Source of the DNA: Limisphaerales bacterium
Lineage (GTDB): Bacteria; Verrucomicrobiota; Verrucomicrobiia; Limisphaerales; UBA8199
Direction of reading: 5' to 3'
Assembly (NCBI GenBank): GCA_025356925.1
Contig: JANXQE010000016.1
Span: 1-17,116, forward strand
Length of the DNA stretch: 17,116 nt
A program made the position numbers and the translations under genes. The notes under the pieces were generated by a model. The model saw nothing but the letters and a program-made list of their open reading frames with translations. It did not search any database and was not told the origin of the DNA. This document shows positions 7,321 through 14,050 of the stretch, one piece after another. Numbering within the stretch: the first letter of the stretch is position 1; the number at the start of each line of letters is the position of its first letter.

Positions 7321-8334
7321 CTACGGCCGGTGCGAATACGCGTACGCGCACAGGGCACGCAGGTTGTCCACGGGTGTGTCGCGCGGCACTTCACACCCGG
7401 CGCCGACAATGAATCGAGGCCCAGCCTGCCGATGACACTCCGCAATCGAACCGGTCACAGTCGAGGGAGTCCCGTTGCGCAGCACGGCAACGGGATTCAA
7501 GTTGCCCAACAGAACCTGGTTCGCATCCATTTGCTGACGAGCCTCAGCAATCGGCGCCCATGAGTCCAGATCAACAATTTCGCAGCCCAGCTTGCCCATG
7601 CTGCGCAAAGAAAACCGTGTGTTGCCGCAAATGTGCAGCCGCACTTTGGCTCCCAGGCCCTGGATGCCGTCCACCAGCTTTTTCTCATACGGCCAGACAA
7701 ACTCATCGTAAAGGCGCGGCCCAACTAACGAGGCCGCCGCGTCCCCAACGCCGATCACGTCGGCTCCCGCGTCCACTTGCTCCCGGGCGAAGCGCAGTTC
7801 CATTTCGATGACAAAAGCAAAGAGATCGCGCACGAACAACGGGTCGTCGAAAAAATCGGTCATTACGGCGTTGATGCCCCGCAAGTCGGCGGCTTCGGCG
7901 ATCGGCCCTTCGACCCAACCTTCAACGATTTTTTCTTTGCCGACACGTTCCTTGAGCAGAGCGACGGCTTTGATTGCGTTGTGCATTCTGCCGCCGCCAA
8001 GCGGATCGGGGATCTTCAGCGCAACGAGCTTTGTTTTGTCCACCAGCAACGCTTGATCTTCCACCAGCGCCGCTGGCTGTTGATCGAAGTACTGGACCGT
8101 CGCGCCGCAATCGGCGGCTTCCCGGGCCGGGTCCGACATCGTGTTGACGTAATCGAAGCCAAACGTCTCGGCCGTGCGGATTTGGCCTTCCGCCAGGACC
8201 CGATAGTTGGTGCAATACTCTCGGTACCGGGCTTGGATGTGGTCGCAGGCAAACATCATGGTGATCGGCATCAACGGGAGGCGATCGATCGGACGACCTT
8301 CCAGGTGAGCCAGGACTATCTCGCGGCTATTCAT
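7321..8334 (-). CDS. UroD-superfamily zinc methyltransferase (MtaA/MtbA/CmuA-like)
   Basis: A 337-residue protein of the uroporphyrinogen decarboxylase superfamily. Seen in the sequence: the N-terminal MNSREIVLAHLEGRPIDRLP typical of the methyltransferase branch, a central GADVIGVGDAAASLVGP (190-206), and H234-x-C236 with C314 (HIC in LHICGNT; GAGCEVPRDTP). The H-x-C-xn-C pattern is the zinc site of MtaA, MtbA and CmuA, which move methyl groups between a corrinoid and a thiol or methyl substrate; true HemE lacks it. It lies last in an apparent operon behind a homocysteine methyltransferase (35-bp gap) and a corrinoid protein, which fits methyl transfer rather than heme synthesis. ATG 8334 was chosen over an in-frame start at 8397, which adds 21 residues unlike the family and overlaps the upstream gene. 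The substrate is unknown. Confidence 0.87.
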   Translation of the reverse strand: MNSREIVLAHLEGRPIDRLPLMPITMMFACDHIQARYREYCTNYRVLAEGQIRTAETFGFDYVNTMSDPAREAADCGATVQYFDQQPAALVEDQALLVDKTKLVALKIPDPLGGGRMHNAIKAVALLKERVGKEKIVEGWVEGPIAEAADLRGINAVMTDFFDDPLFVRDLFAFVIEMELRFAREQVDAGADVIGVGDAAASLVGPRLYDEFVWPYEKKLVDGIQGLGAKVRLHICGNTRFSLRSMGKLGCEIVDLDSWAPIAEARQQMDANQVLLGNLNPVAVLRNGTPSTVTGSIAECHRQAGPRFIVGAGCEVPRDTPVDNLRALCAYAYSHRP

Positions 8335-8369
8335 GATAAAATGGAAAGGACTTATCGAACCAATTGGTC

Positions 8370-9254
8370 CTACGGCTCTGGTGAGGTTCTGAGGCATCGG
8401 GCCACCGCGGCAATAAATTCAGGGCTGGTCCCACAGCAGCCGCCAACAAACGCGGCCCCGGCAGCGATCAGGTCGGGTATAAAGCCGGCAAATTCGGCGG
8501 GGGTGACGTGGTACTGGGTTTTGCCGTCCACGACGGTTGGCAGTCCTGCGTTCGCTTTGATCCAGATTGGCCGGTCTGTCGCCGCGTGGAGGCGCTGACA
8601 AATTGAAACGAAACCCGCAATTCCCTGGCCGCAATTGGCGCCAATCACGTCCGCGCCCGCGTCCGTGAGCGCTTTGGCGACCTGCTCGGGAGTTTGACCC
8701 ATCATGGTCCGATCCTTTGCTTTTCCCGAGTCAAAGACCATGCAGGCGACCACCGGCAGGCCCGTCTCACGCGCGGCTGCGATCGCAAGCCGGGCCTCCT
8801 CGAGGTCCGACATGGTTTCAACCACCAGGCCCTCAGCGCCACCAGCCGCCAGCGCCCGCGCCTGCTCCGTGAAGGCCTGCCGTAACTCGTCCGGCGTGAT
8901 GTCGCCGCTCAGAAGCATTTTGCCGCTCGGCCCAATCGAAGCAAACACCTGGGCCTGACCGCGCGCTGCTGCGAGCGAGAGCTTGACGCCTCGCCGATTA
9001 ATTTCCCCGGCTTTGGTTGCCAGGGCCTGTTCAGCCAGGCGAATGCGGTTGGCGCCGAAGGTGTTGGTGAGGATGATTTGGCTGCCCGCCGCGACGTAAG
9101 CTCGTGCCACCTCCGCCACCGCTTGGGGATGGCTGAGATTCCACAGGTCAGGAAAATCGCCCAACCCAAGACCTCGTGCCTGAAGCTGCGTACCCCAGGC
9201 GCCATCGGTGACAACCGGCCCGTTCGCCAGGAGTCGCTCGATGACCGGATGCAT
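8370..9254 (-). CDS. Homocysteine S-methyltransferase (MetH N-terminal domain / BHMT family), stand-alone
   Basis: A 294-residue zinc methyltransferase expected to pass a methyl group, probably from a methyl-corrinoid, to homocysteine, giving methionine. Visible are VVTDGAWGTQLQARG (14-28), ILTNTFGANR (61-70), SIGPSG (106-111), and the zinc-ligand cysteines in GANCGQG (C208) and GGCCGTSP (C273, C274). Length matches one Hcy-binding domain; the pterin-binding, cobalamin and activation modules of full MetH are absent. The corrinoid gene ends 25 bp upstream and the UroD-type gene begins 35 bp downstream, all on the same strand. ATG 9254 was chosen because the longer frame to 9347 adds a basic, non-homologous-looking stretch running into the upstream gene. 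It could act on another thiol, but the double-Cys motif fits homocysteine best. Confidence 0.88.
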   Translation of the reverse strand: MHPVIERLLANGPVVTDGAWGTQLQARGLGLGDFPDLWNLSHPQAVAEVARAYVAAGSQIILTNTFGANRIRLAEQALATKAGEINRRGVKLSLAAARGQAQVFASIGPSGKMLLSGDITPDELRQAFTEQARALAAGGAEGLVVETMSDLEEARLAIAAARETGLPVVACMVFDSGKAKDRTMMGQTPEQVAKALTDAGADVIGANCGQGIAGFVSICQRLHAATDRPIWIKANAGLPTVVDGKTQYHVTPAEFAGFIPDLIAAGAAFVGGCCGTSPEFIAAVARCLRTSPEP

Positions 9255-9279
9255 GGTAGCGCGGCGGATCAATCCTGGT

Positions 9280-9963
9280 TCACCGGGCCGCAGTCGCGGC
9301 CTTTTTTGCCAATGCGACCGCGCCCACCGCGTTCTCACTGTAACCATCCGCGCCGATTTCCTCGGCGTACTTCTGAGTGATGGGGGCGCCCCCGATGAGC
9401 ACCTTGACTTTGTCGCGCACCCCGGCTTGCTTGAGAGCTTCGATGGTTGTTCTCATCGCCGGCATCGTGGTGGTGAGCAGCGCCGACATCGCAATGATCG
9501 TCGCCTCTTTTTCCTTTACGGTGGCAATGAACGTTTCCGGCGAGACATTCACGCCGAGATCGATTACCTCGAATCCTCCCCCTTCGAGCAGCGACGCCAC
9601 CAGGTTCTTCCCGATGTCATGCAAATCGCCTCTGACGGTCCCGATCGCCACCCGGCCGAGTGGTTTATCACCCCGGGCCGTCAACAGCGGACGGATCAGT
9701 TCCAGGGCCGCTTTCATCGCCCGCGCCGAAATGAGCAACTCGGGAACGAAGTATTCATTACTCTCGAACCGGCGTCCGACTTCGTCCATCGCTGGCACGA
9801 GGCACTGGTTGACGAGTTGAAGCGGATCGGTGCCGGCCGTGAGGGCCTCTTGAGTGAGGGTGCGAGAGGTGTTGGCGTCCCCGGTGACAACTGCGTCATG
9901 AAGTCTTTTTAGGTCCAGCATAGCAGTGTGTTGGCTAAGGTCCACGATGGCAACCCCGGGCAT
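9280..9963 (-). CDS. Corrinoid (methyl-B12 carrier) protein, MtbC/MtaC-like
   Basis: A 227-residue cobalamin-binding methyl carrier. Residues about 15-95 form the helical cap domain (VNQCLVPAMDEVGRRFESNEYFVPELLISARAM). Residues about 103-220 form the Rossmann-like B12 domain: D113-x-H115-xx-G118 (GDLHDIGKN; His115 would be the lower cobalt ligand), SALLTTT (160-166) and GGAP (191-194). This is the standard carrier of corrinoid methyltransferase systems and the equivalent of the MetH cap plus B12 module. It is first in the cassette, followed at 25 bp by the homocysteine methyltransferase. No corrinoid reductive activase (RamA or RACo type) is present in the window. ATG 9963 is used; Met15 (9921) is an alternative and would be preferred if the weak promoter overlapping 9963 is real. 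Confidence 0.92.
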   Translation of the reverse strand: MPGVAIVDLSQHTAMLDLKRLHDAVVTGDANTSRTLTQEALTAGTDPLQLVNQCLVPAMDEVGRRFESNEYFVPELLISARAMKAALELIRPLLTARGDKPLGRVAIGTVRGDLHDIGKNLVASLLEGGGFEVIDLGVNVSPETFIATVKEKEATIIAMSALLTTTMPAMRTTIEALKQAGVRDKVKVLIGGAPITQKYAEEIGADGYSENAVGAVALAKKAATAAR

Positions 9964-10015
9964 GTAAACCGTAAGGGGCGGGCCAAGTCAACCGGAATGA
10001 GCAGCTAACCGGAAT
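9963..10015 (-). promoter_or_regulatory. Putative promoter and direct repeats upstream of corrinoid cassette
   Basis: Read on the minus strand, ATTCCGGTT occurs twice (10015-10007 and 9998-9990), with starts 17 bp apart. The second copy runs into TTGACT (9991-9986), a five-of-six -35 match. A 17-bp spacer then leads to TTTACA (9968-9963), only three of six for -10. The repeat next to a -35 box suggests binding by an activator or repressor. If the promoter is real, transcription would begin inside the longest reading frame, favouring the Met at 9921. Confidence 0.3.
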
Positions 10016-10095
10016 ACTAACACGGCTATTCAGAATTCCTAATGACTGTGCCGCCACTGGTTTAAGCGCAGCTCCGGATTTTCGAATTTTCTTCT

Positions 10096-10129
10096 TTCGG
10101 GCTTCGGCCTTCGGATTTCAACTTCGGGC
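10096..10129. repeat. Heptanucleotide TTCGGNN array
   Basis: TTCGGGC, TTCGGCC and TTCGGAT follow in perfect 7-base phase (10096-10116), then a degenerate TTCAACT (10117-10123) and another TTCGGGC (10123-10129, one base out of phase). TTCGAAT occurs upstream at 10081. The array lies about 20 bp past the DUF1080 stop codon, between that gene and the corrinoid promoter. I see no coding capacity in it. Confidence 0.55.
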
Positions 10130-10146
10130 GCCGCGCCGGTTGAGTG

Positions 10147-10776
10147 TTACTCCTTCGGCAATTCCTTGACCCTTATATTCCTAAAAGCGACGGTCCCATG
10201 ATCGCCTTGGAGGAAAATTGGGCCGGGTTCGGTAACCTTGTTATCGATCTCACTACCGGTGGCCTTGTTGCACTCGACATTGTCGTGAATCTTCACGCCA
10301 TTCATGATGACCGTGATGCGGTTGCCGATGATGGTCGCCTCAGCGGTCTGCCATTCACCGCTGGGCTTGGTGATGAATTTGTCGGGCGCCTTGAAGTTGT
10401 AAATCGAGCCGTTGCCGGTGATTGAGGCCTCGCCGCTTTTGTAATCCCCAAGGATCTGGATTTCATGTCGTCCCCGAAGATAGAACCCGCTATTGGAATT
10501 CTCCGGAGTCATGTATTCGTAACGAACCGTGAAATTCCAAAACTTTTTCTCGGACACCAGGTCGGTGCCATGAACGCCCTTTTCCACGGTGTTTTTGAGA
10601 ATGCCTCCAGGCAGGACGGTCCACGAATGGTTGCCGTTTGGATTTCGGAGCTTCCAGCCGCTGAGATCCTTTCCGTTGAACAGGGGTTGGAAGGCCTTTT
10701 CGTCATCGCCGGCGGCGAGGGCGAGCGAGGCGGTAGTGAGCAAGGTGGCAATTGTGAGGAGGGAGAGTTTTTTCAT
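10147..10776 (-). CDS. Secreted DUF1080 (3-keto-disaccharide hydrolase) domain protein
   Basis: A 209-residue protein of one DUF1080 domain behind a signal peptide (MKKLSLLTIATLLTTASLALA, likely cut near 21-22). Family signatures are FNGKDLSGW (33-41), SGFYLRGRHEIQILG (96-110), GSIYN (123-127) and EPGPIFLQGDHGTVAFRNIRVK (183-204). The fold is a concanavalin-like beta sandwich. Characterised members hydrolyse 3-keto-glycosides made by a GMC- or Gfo/Idh-type oxidoreductase; no such partner is in the window. It is the third minus-strand gene after rhaA and rhaB, but separated from rhaB by a 314-bp gap holding repeats and a possible operator, so it may have its own promoter. A role in plant or algal polysaccharide use is inferred. 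No Shine-Dalgarno is visible before ATG 10776. Confidence 0.9.
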   Translation of the reverse strand: MKKLSLLTIATLLTTASLALAAGDDEKAFQPLFNGKDLSGWKLRNPNGNHSWTVLPGGILKNTVEKGVHGTDLVSEKKFWNFTVRYEYMTPENSNSGFYLRGRHEIQILGDYKSGEASITGNGSIYNFKAPDKFITKPSGEWQTAEATIIGNRITVIMNGVKIHDNVECNKATGSEIDNKVTEPGPIFLQGDHGTVAFRNIRVKELPKE

Positions 10777-10822
10777 GGTTGATTGATTTTGCGTCTGGCT
10801 CGGGGTGATCGGATGACAATTC

Positions 10823-10880
10823 CGGTTCGAACCGTATCCTATGGACTGCTCCAGAGGGTCGAGTATTCAGTTCAAACCGT
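10823..10880 (-). promoter_or_regulatory. Palindromic operator-like site and related copy upstream of DUF1080 gene
   Basis: CGGTTCGAACCG (10823-10834) is a perfect 12-bp palindrome centred on CG, ending 47 bp upstream of the DUF1080 start. A related sequence, GTTCAAACCGT (10870-10880), matches GTTCGAACCGT (10825-10835) at 10 of 11 bases, in the same orientation and 45 bp further upstream. Two similarly oriented sites in a promoter region suggest a regulator; a CG-centred palindrome is compatible with a LacI-type factor, though this is inference. Confidence 0.35.
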
Positions 10881-10970
10881 TACGTCGCGGCGTTGGGGCC
10901 GTGGGGCGGGAGGACACTTGGGTTAGCGTATCCACCGTGACCGAGGTTTAGGATTCAAGGTCTTCCTGGG

Positions 10971-11000
10971 CCCGAAAGCGGCGCAGGACCGCCGCCCTCC
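10971..11000 (-). repeat. REP-like hairpin unit A (minus orientation)
   Basis: Read on the minus strand the unit starts GGAGGGCGGCGG and continues to CGCCGCTTTCGGG. GCGGCG pairs with CGCCGC across a six-base loop. It matches unit B (11047-11077) at 22 of the first 26 bases but points the other way. It lies between rhaB and the DUF1080 gene, an intercistronic place typical of REP elements. Confidence 0.6.
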
Positions 11001-11046
11001 ACGACGCTTCGCGATTTCGTGGGACGGTCGACTTTCCGAAGGTTTT

Positions 11047-11077
11047 GGAGTGCGGCGGCTCTGTGCCGCTTTTCGAG
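11047..11077 (+). repeat. REP-like hairpin unit B (plus orientation)
   Basis: The unit starts GGAGTGCGGCGG and continues to GCCGCTTTTCGAG, beginning 44 bp and ending 14 bp past the rhaB stop. Its stem keeps the pairing of unit A, with one G-C pair changed to G-T wobble (base 18 of the unit), and the differences between copies fall mostly in the loop. Head-to-head placement with unit A resembles a BIME-like composite. Confidence 0.6.
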
Positions 11078-11090
11078 CGAGAGGAACCGG

Positions 11091-12578
11091 CTAGCCGTGC
11101 GAGAGGCGGGCGAAACGTTCAGCCGCCGCTTCCCAAGGACCCGGCTGACCTGGTTGGTAAGTGGTCACTCTCGAGGATTCTCGCACGACGGCTCGTATCT
11201 CGGCCAGCGAGGACAATTCACCATTCGAGCGCACCTGGACGAGCAGGTTGCCCATCGCGGTGGCTTCGACTGGGCCGGCCAGCACAGGCCGCTGACAGGC
11301 ATCGGCGGTGAACTGGTTGAGGATCTCGCTTTTTGACCCGCCCCCGACGATGTGAACGACTTCGATGCGCTTGCCCGTGAGTTCTTCCAGCCAGCCGAGG
11401 ACTTGTCGATACTTCAGGGCGAGACTTTCGTAGGCACAGCGCACCAGCTCCCCTTGGGTCTTCGGCACGGGTTGACGGGTTTCGCGGCAAAAATCCTGGA
11501 TGGCCCTGGGCATGTCGGGCGGATTTAGAAAGCGCGGGTCATCCGGGTCAACCAGCGACCGGAGCGCAGGTGATTTGGCGGCGAGTTTAGCAAGCTGCGC
11601 ATACTCGTAGTTCCTGCCGTGAGCATCGAAAGAGCGCTTGCACTGTTGGACCAGCCAAAGGCCCATAATGTTTTTGAGAAGACGATAGGTCCCGTCGAGG
11701 CCGCCTTCGTTGGTCAAATTCAATTCCTGCGTGCGCCGGGAAAGCGATGCCTTGTTTACCTCGACTCCCATAAGTGACCAGGTGCCGGAACTCAGGTAAG
11801 CCCAATTCGATTTGCCGGTATTGGCGGTGGGCACCCCGGCGACGGCAGAGGCGGTGTCATGGGAAGGAGGGGCAACGATGTTGACGTGGTTAAGTCCGGT
11901 GTGTTTCGCCACACTGGGCCGCAGAGGACCGAGTGCGGCTCCCGGAAGAATGATTTTTGGAAAAATCCGGGTGGGCAAGCCGAATTTCTTCAACATACCG
12001 CGGGCCCAGTCGTGAGTGAGCGGACTAAGGCATTGGGAGGTCGAGGCAATGGTAAACTCTGCCACTCGGGACCCGCACAAAGCCCAATGGACGAAATCGG
12101 GCATGAAAAGGAGGTCTTCAGCCTGGTCCAGCAACCGGGGCGTTGCTCGTTTGAGTGCGAGCAGTTGGAACAGGGTATTAATCTGCATGAATTGCAACCC
12201 GGTTTGAGCAAAGATCTCGGAGCGGGGAACTTTGCGAAAGGCCTTTTCCAGGATGCCGTTCGTGCGGCCATCCCGGTAATGAAACGGTTGCCCAAGCATC
12301 TCGCGATCGCGGTTCAGTAGTACGAAATCCACACCCCAGGTATCGGCTCCGATCGAGATTATGGAGTTTTTGTATTTTTTGGCGGCCAGCGCGAGGCCGT
12401 TTTGAATCTCTGCCCAGAGATGGAGGACATCCCAACGCAGCGAGTCAGCCAGGTGGACCGGTTCGTTCGGGAAACGATGGACTTCCTCCAGGCGGACGGT
12501 TTTGCCGTTCCAAAGGCCGGCGATGACGCGGCCGCTTTCGGCGCCGAGATCCACTGCGAGATATACCTGCTGGGCCAT
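11091..12578 (-). CDS. rhaB: L-rhamnulokinase
   Basis: Cytoplasmic FGGY-family kinase of 495 residues that phosphorylates L-rhamnulose at O1 using ATP, the second step of L-rhamnose breakdown. Visible are the N-terminal phosphate loop LAVDLGAESGRVIAG (7-21), GADTWGVDFVLL (77-88), GQPFHYRDGRT (96-106), the catalytic-base segment PPSHDTASAVAG (237-248, Asp241), YLSSGTWSLMG (261-271) and the C-terminal ATP-site GGGSKSEILNQFTADA (412-427). The SHDTASA and SSGTWSL forms are rhamnulokinase-like rather than xylulo- or glycerol-kinase-like. ATG 12578 gives the expected N-terminus; there is no Shine-Dalgarno. It follows rhaA after 69 bp on the same strand, in pathway order. The stop TAG at 11091-11093 lies in a CGGCTAGCCG palindrome just before REP-like unit B. 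Confidence 0.93.
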   Translation of the reverse strand: MAQQVYLAVDLGAESGRVIAGLWNGKTVRLEEVHRFPNEPVHLADSLRWDVLHLWAEIQNGLALAAKKYKNSIISIGADTWGVDFVLLNRDREMLGQPFHYRDGRTNGILEKAFRKVPRSEIFAQTGLQFMQINTLFQLLALKRATPRLLDQAEDLLFMPDFVHWALCGSRVAEFTIASTSQCLSPLTHDWARGMLKKFGLPTRIFPKIILPGAALGPLRPSVAKHTGLNHVNIVAPPSHDTASAVAGVPTANTGKSNWAYLSSGTWSLMGVEVNKASLSRRTQELNLTNEGGLDGTYRLLKNIMGLWLVQQCKRSFDAHGRNYEYAQLAKLAAKSPALRSLVDPDDPRFLNPPDMPRAIQDFCRETRQPVPKTQGELVRCAYESLALKYRQVLGWLEELTGKRIEVVHIVGGGSKSEILNQFTADACQRPVLAGPVEATAMGNLLVQVRSNGELSSLAEIRAVVRESSRVTTYQPGQPGPWEAAAERFARLSHG

Positions 12579-12647
12579 GGGGGGAAGGTAGGTTGTAATC
12601 GGTCGAAGGTTGAATCAATCCAGGACGACAAAAATGGTTGAGCCGGG

Positions 12648-13985
12648 TCAGGGGACACGGCGGACAAAACCTTGCCGGCGGCCTGCCCTCAGGCGGCGAG
12701 GCACATGAGGCAGCGTATAACTCCGTTTGGGGAGCACGGTCCGTTCGTAAGTCTTGAGTTCAGCAAGCCAGTCGTGGGCACTCGGCACGTTCATCGTTTC
12801 ACAGTATTGATCCCAAACCGGGCCAAACGGCAACACCTTGGCCTCTTCCATGAGCGCGAGCCGAGAGGTATAGTCGCCTTCGGCTTCCGCCCGTTTTAGC
12901 TGATCAATGGGTGCCAACAAGGCCATCAGGAGCGCCTTCGACAGGTTCCGAGCGCCGATGACCCAGGCCGCGACGCGATTGATGCTGGCATCGAAATAAT
13001 CGAGGCCGATGCGAACGCGATCGAGGTAATCGCCCCAAACCATTTCCTGGGCGATCGCAGTTAACTCGTCGGTTAATGTCACCACATGATCGCTATCCCA
13101 ACGAATCCCGCGGCTGACATGGAGGGCGATCTGTGGCAAACAACAGAGCACGGAGGAGATCTTGTCGGCGATGCCTTCCGTCGGGTGGTAGTGGCCGGCG
13201 TCGATGGTCAGGAGGAGTTGGCGGCTGATCGCGTAACCCAGATAAAACTCGTGGGAACCGGGTGTGTAGCTTTCGGCGCCAATCCCGAAGAGTTTAGGTT
13301 CCACGGAATCGAGGTTATACCGGCGGTCCAATTTTTTCTTGAAGACAGCGTCGAGCGATTCGAGCAATCGTTCGCGCGGTCTCTTACGATCGGCAGGGGT
13401 GTCCTTCATGCCATCCGGGATCCACAGGTTGGTCAGACAGGGACTGCCGAGTGCCCGGCCGATTTCGGCGCCAATCTCACGACAGCGAATTCCGTGTTCA
13501 ATCCAAAACGTTCGCACGGTTTTGTCCGGGCTGGTCAGGGTAAAACCGTCGACCACCTTCGGGTGGGAAAAATACGTTTGGTTGAAATCCAAACCAATCT
13601 TGAGTGCTCTCGCCCAGGCGATCCAGTTGCGGAAGCCCGCGACGGTCAACCCATCGCGGTCTTCCTTTCTTCCTGCCGGCTCGGCATAAGAAGCGTGGAG
13701 GTTGAACCGGTGCTTGCCAGGGATAAGGGAGAGAGCCTTTTCGAAATCGCTGCGCAGTTCCTCAGGCGTGCGGGCCTTGCCGGGATAATTGCCGGTCACG
13801 GCCAGCCCGCCTCCGATTTGTTGGCCGGCGTTCTCGAAGCCCCCGACGTCGTCGCCTTGCCAGCAATGAATCGAAAGGGGAATGCGCGCCAATTTCGTGA
13901 GGGCCTGATCCGTGTTGACGCCCAGCTCAGCATAACGTTCCTGGGCGAGGCGATAAGCGCGACCGCAGTCCTTGCTTCGGTTCAT
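12648..13985 (-). CDS. rhaA: L-rhamnose isomerase (E. coli RhaA type)
   Basis: Cytoplasmic TIM-barrel metalloenzyme of 445 residues interconverting L-rhamnose and L-rhamnulose. Diagnostic stretches are PLSIHCWQGDDVGGFEN (36-52), FNLHASYAE (94-102), IPDGMKD (189-195), KLFGIGAESYTPGSHEFY (231-248), IDAGHYHPTE (261-270), LHVSRGIRWDSDHVV (288-302) and IGLDYFDASINRVAAWVIG (326-344). The Glu, Asp and His residues in the GIGAES, DAGHYHP and RWDSDH motifs are the expected metal and substrate ligands. This is the RhaA family, not the shorter RhaI type. It is about 25 residues longer than E. coli RhaA; the extra C-terminal tail is Arg-rich (RRLRAGRRQGFVRRVP). First gene of the rha pair, with a promoter-like sequence at 14022-14050. 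No rhaD or dehydrogenase-type alternative is in the window. Confidence 0.95.
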   Translation of the reverse strand: MNRSKDCGRAYRLAQERYAELGVNTDQALTKLARIPLSIHCWQGDDVGGFENAGQQIGGGLAVTGNYPGKARTPEELRSDFEKALSLIPGKHRFNLHASYAEPAGRKEDRDGLTVAGFRNWIAWARALKIGLDFNQTYFSHPKVVDGFTLTSPDKTVRTFWIEHGIRCREIGAEIGRALGSPCLTNLWIPDGMKDTPADRKRPRERLLESLDAVFKKKLDRRYNLDSVEPKLFGIGAESYTPGSHEFYLGYAISRQLLLTIDAGHYHPTEGIADKISSVLCCLPQIALHVSRGIRWDSDHVVTLTDELTAIAQEMVWGDYLDRVRIGLDYFDASINRVAAWVIGARNLSKALLMALLAPIDQLKRAEAEGDYTSRLALMEEAKVLPFGPVWDQYCETMNVPSAHDWLAELKTYERTVLPKRSYTLPHVPRRLRAGRRQGFVRRVP

Positions 13986-14021
13986 GTTTGCTCGAAAACG
14001 TTCACGGCTAAGCTGGCCGGA

Positions 14022-14050
14022 TTTATGGCAGCTTCAACTGGTGATGCCAA
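14022..14050 (-). promoter_or_regulatory. Sigma70-like promoter for rhaAB
   Basis: On the minus strand TTGGCA (14050-14045, five of six) is followed by a 17-bp spacer and CATAAA (14027-14022, four of six). Transcription would start near 14015, giving a leader of about 30 bases to the rhaA ATG at 13985. An AACGTT core lies at 13997-14002 within that leader and could be part of a regulator site, but it is too short to claim. Confidence 0.45.

Larger units (their letters stand above)
10777..11090. other. 314-bp non-coding gap between DUF1080 gene and rhaB
   Basis: No credible gene is seen on either strand. The DUF1080-proximal half holds the palindrome at 10823-10834 and its related half copy at 10870-10880. 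The rhaB-proximal half holds two REP-like hairpin units in opposite orientation (10971-11000 and 11047-11077), with a 6-bp-stem inverted repeat CCACGA/TCGTGG (10999-11004 and 11017-11022) between them. Bases 10881-10970 show nothing I can name. Confidence 0.6.

Noticed and set aside
7321..8334. HemE, uroporphyrinogen decarboxylase of heme synthesis
   Set aside because: The H-x-C...C zinc signature and the corrinoid-protein operon fit the methyltransferase branch instead.
7777..8598. 273-codon plus-strand open frame across the UroD-type and homocysteine methyltransferase genes
   Set aside because: It spans two real genes and their gap antisense, with no recognisable domain.
13993..14006. LacI-type operator around AACGTT upstream of rhaA
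   Set aside because: Only the central six bases are symmetric; the arms do not extend, so it was not listed as a site.
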